DNA of 64,000 nt, from assembly GCA_964482235.1 (NCBI GenBank), contig CAYZWU010000008.1:101320-165319 (forward strand). Reading direction: 5' to 3'. Source of the stretch: CAYZWU01 sp964482235. Lineage in GTDB: Bacteria > Planctomycetota > B15-G4 > CAYZWU01. Positions within the stretch are counted from its first letter, which is position 1; every line of letters begins with the position of its first letter. The notes beneath the pieces were generated by a model that did not search any database, was not told the origin of the DNA, and worked only from the letters and a program-made list of their open reading frames with translations. The position numbers were made by a program, and so were the translations under genes. Below, one piece after another: positions 34,363 to 42,329 of the stretch.

Positions 34363-36423
34363 ATGACTGATTCCTCGAACAGAATTCTTCTTTTTATCGG
34401 GCTTGCCGGTGCGGCTTGCCTGGTTGCTCTCCTTTTTTTCTGGGACGGATCGGAAGATACCAAGGCAGGCGCAAGGGACGCCGTACGCGTGTCGGCAACA
34501 GATGATCGCGCGGAGTCTGCATCTGTAGCAGTACCGGCCGGAGATGGGGAGGGTACGGAGCAGCCGCCCGAGCGAGACAAGATGGGGGAGGGCGCCGATC
34601 CGAAACAGGGAGAGGGGCCGGAGTCCGATCAAGGGGAACCGGCCGCCCGGATCACGGGACGCGTCGTGGACGAGTCTGGAACGCCTCTCGAAGGTGTGGA
34701 CGTGAAGGCTCATATCCGTAAAACCGTTTTTCCGTCAAAAAGCGCTGCGGATGGAACTTTCAAGATCCCTGTCCGGTTTCCCGGCGATTCGGAGAGCCGG
34801 CATGTCTACGTCGCCGCCATTGCCGGGTGCAGACAGGCGTTTGATTTCGTAAAGGCGCATCGGGGCCGGACGGAGAAGATCGATGATCTGGTCCTGGCAC
34901 CGGCAGGCGCGCTGTCGGGCATCGTGAGGGGGACGGACGGCGCTCCTGTCCCGAAGGCAACGCTGGCTGTCACGAGAAAGGATCCTGATGCTCTCGGTGA
35001 GATTAAAGCACGGAAAAACGGTCCGCCTGATGACAGGGAGTTCTTTCTGGAATGGATGCTGGGCGACGACGCGACCTTTGACCTCATCGGCATTCCAGAA
35101 GGCTCCGTCTGGGTCTGGGCCGGCAAGGACAACCTGCTCTGGGACTGGGAAGGGCCGCTGACAATCTGCGACGGCGTTAAAACCAGAGGCATCGAGCTCG
35201 TGCTGGATACCGCAGCGGCGGGAAAAAGGATCGATGGCGTGGTCATGGGGCCCGATGGAGCGCCTTTTCCCGATGCCGTCGTCACCACCTCGTGGAAAGA
35301 AAACTACGATACGAGTACGAGAACCGATGCCGACGGGCGTTTCGTCCTCGTCCCCGAACGTGAAGGCCCTTTCGTCGTCGAAGCTCGGGATCGCAAGAAG
35401 AAATACAGGACTGTGCGGTGCGATGGAATCATGTTGGGAACGAGCGGTCTCGTCTTCCAGCTGGTCGAGCTGACGCCCATGCTCCGGATCCTGGTGAAAT
35501 CAGCCGGCGGCAAACCGCTGGAGACATTTTTCATCGGGATGATTCCAAATAAATTCGCAGAAATGCTTCGGGAGATGCCCTATATCTTCCCGGTGAACAC
35601 CACGAAATTTCGCCGCTCTGATCTCGATGAAGCCTGCATGGCCAGTCTTGCGGTACTCGAGGAGCCGTTCGTGCTTCAGGTGGAAGCGCCGCGACATGAG
35701 TTTTCGCGAGTCGGGCCCTTCTTTCCCGCTACTTTGCCCGATCCCCTGGAGATCGTTCTCGAGCCCGTGCCCGGTATCAGTGGCGTTGTCAGGTTGGCGG
35801 GCAAACCGGTGGCCGGGGCAGCGGTAAACATACACAAGAAGATCCCGGCAGGCGCCTCCTACCGTGTGGACAGCTTCCTTTGCCGGTCCAGACGGGATTC
35901 GGCTGCGAGCGGCACGACGGATTCGGAGGGCCGGTTCACACTCTGGCTCAGTCAATCGGGAAGCTTCTACGTGAGAGCCGAAGCGGAAGAGTACGCGGTC
36001 TGCGACGTCGGTCCTCTCTACATCGATCACAAAACGGGCATGGAAGATATCGAGATCGCGATCACCAGGGGCGGCGCCATTGAGGGGCGTGTGGTGGCGG
36101 CTCCGGGCGAGGAGCCACGGGATATCATCATGGGCATCTGCCGCGGCGATGGCATCGTCCTTAAGAAAGAGGTCGCAACGGGCGGTCTGTTTCGATTCGA
36201 GAGGCTCGCACCGGGACCATGGCAGGTGGCTCGGATCAAGGATGGTTCCCTGCGCGGCCAATGCACATCCTATGGGGGGAGAGAGGATCCCCCGGAATCC
36301 ATCGAATGGTCCTGCATCGTGGAGGATGGAAAAACGACGCACTGCGATCTGGTTCTTACCGAAGAAGAGGAAGATCCGGATCCAATTAACATGAAGCGGC
36401 GGCGGATCCGGGACGGGAGGTGA
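34363..36423 (+). CDS. Membrane-anchored carboxypeptidase-regulatory-like protein
   Basis: 686 aa; ATG 34363 has CGGAGCAAG upstream. One transmembrane helix (about 8-27), an acidic Glu/Gly/Asp linker to about residue 95, then repeats beginning ITGRVVDESGTPLEGVDVK, LSGIVRGTDGAPVPKATLAV, IDGVVMGPDGAPFPDAVVTT and ISGVVRLAGKPVAGAAVNIH. It is divergent from the sigma-factor fusion across a 163-base gap, so the two could be co-regulated; that is an inference from position. Confidence 0.85.
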   Translation: MTDSSNRILLFIGLAGAACLVALLFFWDGSEDTKAGARDAVRVSATDDRAESASVAVPAGDGEGTEQPPERDKMGEGADPKQGEGPESDQGEPAARITGRVVDESGTPLEGVDVKAHIRKTVFPSKSAADGTFKIPVRFPGDSESRHVYVAAIAGCRQAFDFVKAHRGRTEKIDDLVLAPAGALSGIVRGTDGAPVPKATLAVTRKDPDALGEIKARKNGPPDDREFFLEWMLGDDATFDLIGIPEGSVWVWAGKDNLLWDWEGPLTICDGVKTRGIELVLDTAAAGKRIDGVVMGPDGAPFPDAVVTTSWKENYDTSTRTDADGRFVLVPEREGPFVVEARDRKKKYRTVRCDGIMLGTSGLVFQLVELTPMLRILVKSAGGKPLETFFIGMIPNKFAEMLREMPYIFPVNTTKFRRSDLDEACMASLAVLEEPFVLQVEAPRHEFSRVGPFFPATLPDPLEIVLEPVPGISGVVRLAGKPVAGAAVNIHKKIPAGASYRVDSFLCRSRRDSAASGTTDSEGRFTLWLSQSGSFYVRAEAEEYAVCDVGPLYIDHKTGMEDIEIAITRGGAIEGRVVAAPGEEPRDIIMGICRGDGIVLKKEVATGGLFRFERLAPGPWQVARIKDGSLRGQCTSYGGREDPPESIEWSCIVEDGKTTHCDLVLTEEEEDPDPINMKRRRIRDGR

Positions 36424-36670
36424 CGCTCGGGTTCTTCCTTTCTAGGACAGGGGAGGCAGGCCAGCGATGCTCGAAGACGCCGCTCGGCTTCACGGAGCCG
36501 TTTCGTGCTGTGATCAACATTCTGTGCCTTTTCAGTTACAATCGATACAATAACGCCGAGCCCCATCCGGGGGCCTGACAAGGCGGCGGTTCACCGCACC
36601 ATGCTCCGCTGACTCCCTGTCTGTTCCGGGCGAGTCGAACGGGGCGGTTTCGTATTTTGGAGAACATCGA

Positions 36671-38134
36671 ATGGCCGGAATCGAGTCCGACTCCGCGAAA
36701 TCCGGACCAAGGTGGGGGATCCCGATCCTTCTCGCGCTGCTGGTCGCGGCAACCGTCCTGCGGCTTCCGGGCTGCTTCAACGACTTCTGGCTCGACGAGA
36801 TCTGGACCCTCGATATCCTGAACCGCCTCGATGGTTTCACGGACATCTTCACCAGCTTCGATCACTCCAACAACCACCACCTGAACACAATGATCTTCTA
36901 CCTGCTGGGCAACTGCGACCACTGGGCCTGGTACCGCGTCCACTCGATGCTGGCGGGGATCGGGACGATCGTTCTGGCCTGGCTCCTGGCCTCGCGAGCC
37001 GGAAGGGCGGAGGCGATCCTCTCGGTCCTGCTCCTCTCCGGATCGTATCTGATGATCCACTTCTCCTCCGAGGCGAGGGGCTACTCCCTCGTCATCTTCT
37101 TCGCCTTCTCGGCTTTCTACGCCGCCCTGCGCATCGCGGAAAGGAGGGGCGGATGGCTCTGGATCGTCGTGATCTGGATCTCGGCTATCCTGGGCTTTCT
37201 CGCGCACCTGATCTATCTTCACGCCTTCGTTGCCCTGGCCGTCTGGCTCTTCATACGCTTCATGAAGGAGGAGCGCTCCCTGATCAAGGCGGCACGGCGG
37301 GCCGCGGTCTGCCTCGGAGTGCCGGCCTTCTTTTTCGGGTGGTTCTTCCTGTTCGTGGTCCGGGAAATGACGATCGGCGGTGCCACGGGGATCGGCCTGC
37401 AGGAGGTGATCGTGAAGACGCTCTCCTACACCGGCGGCGGACCGGCCGAAGGCCTGCCTGCGATCTGGATTGCAGCGGCCACGGGCGGCATCCTCCTCTG
37501 GGCCCTGGTCCGGCTCCGGCAGCAGAAGAACAGCGAGTGGATCTTCCACCTGATCGTGATCGTCCTCTCTCCGGCCCTGGTGATCGCCGTCGAGAAACCC
37601 GAGGAGCTCTTTGTCCGCTACTTTCTCGTGGGAACGGCCTTCGGGCTTCTGGCCGCGGCCTATCTTCTGGCCGATCTTTTCCGGAGGGGCGGGAGGTCCC
37701 GGCTTCTGGCCGTTGTCCTCGTGGCTCTCTATCTCGCGGGCAACGGGATCAACGTGGCCAACTTCTACGAGCACGGCCGCGGGGGATATCAGGAAGGCCT
37801 GCAGTACATGGTCGATCACACCAAGGGAGAGGTCATCACATTGACCAGCGACCAGAAGCTGCGCAACAAGATGCCGGTGGACTACTACGCCCGCTTTCTA
37901 GATCAGGAGAGGAGGATCGAGTACTTCGACTTCAGAAGCTGCCCGCCCCAGGGAGCGATGTGGATGATTCTTCACAAGGTGGGAAGGCCGGACAAGATCC
38001 GCCAGCGGATGTCCAGCCGCTTCGGCCCGGCTTCGTACAAGCTGGTCAAACACCTTCCTTATTCCGACCTGTCGGGGTACCACTGGTTCATCTACCAGAA
38101 CCAGTTCCTGCTCGAGAGGGGCCTGACTCGGTGA
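36671..38134 (+). CDS. GT39-type membrane glycosyltransferase (PMT/ArnT-like)
   Basis: 487 aa, polytopic with about ten hydrophobic helices. The first periplasmic loop has the conserved acidic pair in FNDFWLDEIWTLDIL, as in GT39 enzymes, and a following SNNHHLNTMIFYLL. Such enzymes move a sugar from a lipid-phosphate carrier to a protein or lipid at the outer face of the inner membrane. TTTGGAG stands upstream of the start. No pathway genes are adjacent, so the acceptor is unknown. Confidence 0.85.
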   Translation: MAGIESDSAKSGPRWGIPILLALLVAATVLRLPGCFNDFWLDEIWTLDILNRLDGFTDIFTSFDHSNNHHLNTMIFYLLGNCDHWAWYRVHSMLAGIGTIVLAWLLASRAGRAEAILSVLLLSGSYLMIHFSSEARGYSLVIFFAFSAFYAALRIAERRGGWLWIVVIWISAILGFLAHLIYLHAFVALAVWLFIRFMKEERSLIKAARRAAVCLGVPAFFFGWFFLFVVREMTIGGATGIGLQEVIVKTLSYTGGGPAEGLPAIWIAAATGGILLWALVRLRQQKNSEWIFHLIVIVLSPALVIAVEKPEELFVRYFLVGTAFGLLAAAYLLADLFRRGGRSRLLAVVLVALYLAGNGINVANFYEHGRGGYQEGLQYMVDHTKGEVITLTSDQKLRNKMPVDYYARFLDQERRIEYFDFRSCPPQGAMWMILHKVGRPDKIRQRMSSRFGPASYKLVKHLPYSDLSGYHWFIYQNQFLLERGLTR

Positions 38135-38155
38135 CGACGGGCTGCTCGTCGCGGA
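38133..38155 (+). terminator. Possible terminator after the GT39 gene
   Basis: Stem GACGA / TCGTC (38133-38137, 38146-38150) followed by GCGGATCTTTT. It overlaps the stop codon and has a short stem, so support is weak. Confidence 0.3.
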
Positions 38156-38159
38156 TCTT

Positions 38160-38726
38160 TTATCGTTTCTTCTGCGATGGGAAGCGGAAGAAAGGCCAGT
38201 AGCGCGCCGTCCGCTTGCAGTAGCCCCTGTACGCCTTGCCGTGTTTCCGGAGCAGGTGTTCCTCCTCGATGAGAACCAGGCGATGCGCCGCGACGGCATA
38301 GATCGCGAGCGTGGCGCAGACGCGCCAGTCGGGCCAGAGGATCGCGAAGCCGAGCTGGAGCAGCCCGTATCCCGCGAGCTGCGGATTCCTGCTCCAGCGG
38401 TAGATCCCCTTCAGGATCAGCGAATCGCTTTCGCGTCCCAGGATGCGTGCAAGGGATCCGAAACGGCGAAAGCCCGCCAGGAGCAGGACCAGGCCGCCGG
38501 CGCCGCAGGCGAGACCGAGACAGAGGGAGACCGTGGAGCCGTGCCGGGCGGGCCAGTCGGTAAAGATGATCGCCAGCTCGAGGAGAAAGGCATGCGCTCC
38601 GAAGACAGCGCACTGAAGCAGTGCGGCTGCGGGCGACAGGAGGCCGTGCCGGAGATAATCCCTGCGGACGAATCGAAAGACCGGAAAGACTGTCACCAGA
38701 AAAAGTGCGGCGGCGATCAGGTACAT
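38160..38726 (-). CDS. Isoprenylcysteine/phospholipid methyltransferase-like membrane protein
   Basis: 188 aa from ATG 38724-38726; the frame is open to 38939 but the extra residues are charged and not protein-like, so I reject them. Five hydrophobic segments are followed by the ICMT/PEMT C-terminal core GIYRWSRNPQLAGYGLLQLG and EEEHLLRKHGKAYRGYCKR, where SAM binds. These enzymes methylate lipids, isoprenoids or prenylated groups in the membrane; the substrate is unknown. It is convergent with the GT39 gene and divergent from the sulfatase. Confidence 0.8.
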   Translation of the reverse strand: MYLIAAALFLVTVFPVFRFVRRDYLRHGLLSPAAALLQCAVFGAHAFLLELAIIFTDWPARHGSTVSLCLGLACGAGGLVLLLAGFRRFGSLARILGRESDSLILKGIYRWSRNPQLAGYGLLQLGFAILWPDWRVCATLAIYAVAAHRLVLIEEEHLLRKHGKAYRGYCKRTARYWPFFRFPSQKKR

Positions 38727-38914
38727 GGCAGGACGCGCGGCCTCCTCGATATCAGGTAAAGGGCAGGTTCGCTTTCTATCATGATCTACTTTCTTTCCGG
38801 CACGAATAAATCCATTGCCGGTCCGGCGCGGCTCCACGGTATCATGTTCCTTTCGAAATGACGGCATCGTGATCCGCAGGCCGTTCGGACGCGGCATGGA
38901 AGGAGGCAAGGGAG

Positions 38915-40351
38915 ATGTCTTTGAGCGGCGGAAGAACACCGGAAACGTCAGTGGGACGATCGCCTGAGATCGAGCGGCGCGATTTCCTGAAGGCCGCCGG
39001 TGCGGGAGCCGCCGCGCTGGCCCTGCCGGGGTGGGGGATGGCCTCGAGACGGCCGAACATCATCTTCGTTCTCGCCGACGATCTGGGCTACGGCGACCTC
39101 GGCAGCTACGGGCAGGAACGCATCAGGACGCCGCGGCTCGACGCCATGGCCGCCGAGGGGATGCGGTTCACCGATCATTACGCGGGCAGCACGGTCTGCG
39201 CCCCCTCGCGGTGCGTTCTCATGACCGGCCTTCACACCGGGCACTGCCGCGTGCGCGGCAACGCACGCGTTCCCCTGGAGCCCGGGGATCTCACCGTGGC
39301 CGAGGTGCTCCGCGATGCGGGGTATGCCACTGGCCTGGTCGGCAAGTGGGGTCTTGGCGAGGAGGGGAGCACCGGGATGCCCACGCGGCAGGGGTTCGAC
39401 GAGTTCTTCGGCTACCTCAACCAGCGCCATGCCCACAACTACTATCCCGACTTCCTCTATCGCAACGAGAAGCGCGTGCCTCTCGAGAACGTGATGCCCG
39501 AGGGCTCGAAGGAGGGGCACGGTGTGGCCAGGGAGAAGAAGCAGTACAGCCACGACCTCTTCATCGACGAGGCGCTCGGGTTCGTGAAGCGCCACAAGAG
39601 CCGGCCTTTCTTCCTCTACCTGGCTCTCACCATCCCCCATGCCAACAACGAGGCCGGGGGCAAGGGGATGGAGGTGCCGTCCTTCGAATCCTACGAGAAC
39701 GAGGAGTGGCCCGATCCGCAGAAGGGGCACGCCGCCATGATCACCCGCATGGATCGCGACGTGGGGCGGCTCCTCGACACACTCGACGAGCTCGGGATCG
39801 GCGACGATACGGTCGTCTTCTTCAGCAGCGACAACGGTCCCCACAGGGAGGGCGGCGCGAAGCCCGATTTCTTCCGGAGCAACGGGGCGTTGAGGGGGAT
39901 CAAGCGCGATCTCTACGAGGGCGGGATCCGTGTTCCGCTGATCGCCCGGTGGCCCGGCAGGATCGAGCCTGGAAGCGTCTCCCGGCACGCGAGCGCCTTT
40001 CAGGATTTCATGCCCACCATGGCCGAGCTGGCCGGCGGCCGGGTTCCGGGGAAGATCGATGGAATCTCGATGAAGCCCACGCTTCTCGGGCAGCCTGACA
40101 GGCAGAAGAAGCACGACTACCTCTACTGGGAGTTTCACGAGCGAGGCTCGAAGCAGGCGGTGCGCACCGGTAGGTGGAAGGGAGTCCGGTTCATCGGCCG
40201 CGAGTCGATGGAGCTCTACGACCTCGAGACCGATCCGGGGGAGAAGAACGATCTGGCTGCCGGCTTTCCCGACGTGGCGGCGCGGATCGGAACCTGTCTC
40301 GCGAAAGCACGGACCGAGAACGAGCACTGGCGATTGAAGGCGAGGAAGTGA
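38915..40351 (+). CDS. Tat-exported sulfatase (arylsulfatase family)
   Basis: 478 aa. A Tat signal (R21-R-D-F-L-K followed by AAGAGAAALAL) shows export in folded form. Metal ligands lie in IIFVLADDLGYGDLGSYG, and the formylglycine motif C95-A-P-S-R lies in the usual place, so maturation needs a formylglycine-generating enzyme or an anaerobic SME (not in this window). The later metal site reads FFSSDNGPHREGG. It should hydrolyse sulfate esters, most likely on carbohydrates. AAGGAGG precedes the start. Confidence 0.95.
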   Translation: MSLSGGRTPETSVGRSPEIERRDFLKAAGAGAAALALPGWGMASRRPNIIFVLADDLGYGDLGSYGQERIRTPRLDAMAAEGMRFTDHYAGSTVCAPSRCVLMTGLHTGHCRVRGNARVPLEPGDLTVAEVLRDAGYATGLVGKWGLGEEGSTGMPTRQGFDEFFGYLNQRHAHNYYPDFLYRNEKRVPLENVMPEGSKEGHGVAREKKQYSHDLFIDEALGFVKRHKSRPFFLYLALTIPHANNEAGGKGMEVPSFESYENEEWPDPQKGHAAMITRMDRDVGRLLDTLDELGIGDDTVVFFSSDNGPHREGGAKPDFFRSNGALRGIKRDLYEGGIRVPLIARWPGRIEPGSVSRHASAFQDFMPTMAELAGGRVPGKIDGISMKPTLLGQPDRQKKHDYLYWEFHERGSKQAVRTGRWKGVRFIGRESMELYDLETDPGEKNDLAAGFPDVAARIGTCLAKARTENEHWRLKARK

Positions 40352-40358
40352 GCGCGCA

Positions 40359-40392
40359 GCAGGCCGCTCCGGAAGACCCGCTTTCGGCCTGC
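40359..40392. terminator. Inverted repeat between convergent genes, possible terminator
   Basis: Seven-base arms GCAGGCC (40359-40365) and GGCCTGC (40386-40392) with a 20-base loop in the 61-base gap between the convergent sulfatase and GyrI-like genes. There is no T run. Confidence 0.3.
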
Positions 40393-40412
40393 ATGATCTC
40401 TGGGCCGGGCCC

Positions 40413-41042
40413 CTAGGATTTCGCCTTCTTCTTCACCGGATGCCTGAGGATCGTTTTCAGCCTTTCGGGCGGCACGCGCCTCGGATCGGAAATGTAGATG
40501 TCGTGATGCCGGCCGTGGAAGACCAGGCCCTCCTTCTCCGCAAAGATCTTCATCACGGCAACGGATTCGCCTTCGTTCTCGTAGGGGCCCACGTGGAGCA
40601 TCTGCACGCACTCCCCTTCGCTCAGCGTCTCGAGCTTCACGTTCTCGACCTCGGCTCCCTTCCCCTTCTCGATGAGGACGGCCGCTGCGCCGGCCACCTC
40701 GGCCGGGCGGACGAAGCCGGGAGTGCGGATCAGCATCTTCCAGCGCCACTCGTCCTTTGACACGTCGCCGAGATCGCTGCCGCCGTCGTCGTGCCACCAC
40801 TGCGTTTCCAGCTTGCAGACCACGTAATCGCGCTTCCCGCCGAACTTGCGGGTCATCTTGATCGTGTACGCCATGGCGTAGAGGGCGCCGATCTTCGCCT
40901 GGAAGATCTCGCCGCCCGGCCCGCCCTCTCCGTCGATGGCGAGATAGGTCGCCTTCTTCACGAAGACGCGGACCGGCTTCTTCGGCGAGGCATACTCGTC
41001 CTTGTGCTTCCTGAAGAGATCGGTTTTTTCCTGGTCGGCCAT
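40413..41042 (-). CDS. GyrI-like small-molecule-binding domain protein
   Basis: 209 aa, soluble. It begins with VRVFVKKATYLAIDGEG, then has IGALYAMAYTIKM and ends with LHVGPYENEGESVAVMKIF and HDIYISDPRRVPPERLKT, the pattern of stand-alone GyrI-like proteins. These bind small or hydrophobic ligands; the ligand is unknown. It starts 13 bases after the stop of the AraC/GyrI regulator and is probably in one operon with it. Confidence 0.85.
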   Translation of the reverse strand: MADQEKTDLFRKHKDEYASPKKPVRVFVKKATYLAIDGEGGPGGEIFQAKIGALYAMAYTIKMTRKFGGKRDYVVCKLETQWWHDDGGSDLGDVSKDEWRWKMLIRTPGFVRPAEVAGAAAVLIEKGKGAEVENVKLETLSEGECVQMLHVGPYENEGESVAVMKIFAEKEGLVFHGRHHDIYISDPRRVPPERLKTILRHPVKKKAKS

Positions 41043-41055
41043 TGCTCGCCTCCTT

Positions 41056-41958
41056 CTACCTCTCCGTCAGAGGTGCGTAGATGTCGGTGATCAGGTCCTC
41101 GGGATCGGTGTTTTCCGGGTCGGTGAGATAGATCTCCAGGCAGGGCGCCTGGCGAAGCTCGCGGCCGCTCCGGGGAAGCCACTCTCCCATCAGCTTCGCC
41201 CACGTGACGCCCAGCTTCTCGAAGGGACCGATATGGGTCGTCATCGCATACTCTCCGGCGGGAATGACCTGCACCCCGAGATCGTCCTCGGGTTTGAAGT
41301 CTTCGTCCACCGTGACGCAGACATCGTAGCGGATCTTGTCGGGAGGCGTGATCTCCGGGTCGTCGTAGCAGATCCCCAGGAACATCGTGTCCGGCCCGAG
41401 AAGGCCGAGCTTGCCGAGCTTGGGCACGAACCTGTCCCACGTCGGTCCGCACTCGGAATAGGGCCCCACGTGCCGCATGAAGGCCACGCGCATCGGTTCG
41501 AGCTTCTTGATCGTCACTTCCATTGTTTCGACTCCTGAGTTCAAGGGATTGAAGTTCTTCAACGAACCTTTCTCCTGGAAGTGGACGCCAGAGGGTGTCG
41601 GTTTCCGGGAAAGGGGATTTCTGCCGGACCGGTATTCCGAAGGCGATTCGCCGTACATCGCCCTGAACGCCCGGGTGAAGGCTTCCGGAGCCTCGTACCG
41701 CGCGTCGAAAGCGATCGTGGTGATCGATACGGCGCTCGATTTAAGCCTCATTGCCGCGCGCTCCAGCCTCAGCCGGCGGACGTGGCTCTTCACCGATTCG
41801 CCGATCATGCCACGAAAGACTCGATGGAAATGAAAGGGGGAGAAGAAGGCGATGCGGGCCAGCTCCTCGAGAGGAAGGTCGTCGTCGAGCCTCTGCTGGA
41901 TGTGGATCAGCACCCGCAGCATCCGTTCCTTGTAGTCCTGAAGCGTCGTCTCTTTCAT
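41056..41958 (-). CDS. AraC-family transcriptional regulator with GyrI-like effector domain
   Basis: 300 aa. Residues 1-110 are an AraC-type double helix-turn-helix (LPLEELARIAFFSPFHFHRVF, then ITTIAFDARYEAPEAFTRAF). Residues about 145-300 are a GyrI-like ligand domain (MEVTIKKLEPMRVAFMRHVGPYSECG, then CLEIYLTDPENTDPEDLITDIYAPL). This order is that of Rob/SoxS-like regulators with a C-terminal effector domain. It forms a pair with the downstream stand-alone GyrI protein and may control it. Confidence 0.92.
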   Translation of the reverse strand: MKETTLQDYKERMLRVLIHIQQRLDDDLPLEELARIAFFSPFHFHRVFRGMIGESVKSHVRRLRLERAAMRLKSSAVSITTIAFDARYEAPEAFTRAFRAMYGESPSEYRSGRNPLSRKPTPSGVHFQEKGSLKNFNPLNSGVETMEVTIKKLEPMRVAFMRHVGPYSECGPTWDRFVPKLGKLGLLGPDTMFLGICYDDPEITPPDKIRYDVCVTVDEDFKPEDDLGVQVIPAGEYAMTTHIGPFEKLGVTWAKLMGEWLPRSGRELRQAPCLEIYLTDPENTDPEDLITDIYAPLTER

Positions 41959-42282
41959 TGCTCTTTCCGGTACCTCCAGGTCGGATGATACAGGACCTCG
42001 AGACCCCGTGCTTGACCGTTTTTGCTGATGTTCCGATTCAGCCGGATTTCCCGATTTTGAAATTTCCGGAAAAAAAGTGACCAGTCCGGCGCGGCCTGTC
42101 GTTTCCTCTGATAGACGCGCTGCTGATCGTCCGTCTGCGGTCGGCCGTCAGGATGTGAACAACGTGATTTCGGGAGAATCACTTGCCCTGAGAAGGAGTT
42201 GACCTCGACATTGTGGAACGAAACCGGCTTGACTGGCATGCTTTGCTCGGCACTTTCCGCAACCGTCGGGGTTTTCAAAGGT
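41959..42282. other. Intergenic region, no gene seen
   Basis: About 320 bases upstream of the AraC-type gene. A 111-codon minus-strand frame crosses it but has no start site and an unnatural composition. The AraC promoter should be near its left end. Confidence 0.3.
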
Positions 42283-42319
42283 AAAAACACCTTTGGCTGT
42301 TTCAGCCGGGGGTGTTTTT
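42283..42319 (-). terminator. Strong bidirectional terminator after the GT39/TPR gene
   Basis: AAAAACACC...GGCTG-TTT-CAGCC...GGTGTTTTT forms a long hairpin with A/T tracts on both sides, 11 bases past the stop at 42330. Confidence 0.8.
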
Positions 42320-42329
42320 CCTCTTCAGG

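Noticed and set aside
41955..42290. 111-codon minus-strand ORF upstream of the AraC-type gene
   Set aside because: No ribosome site, composition unlike protein, and it runs into the strong terminator hairpin.
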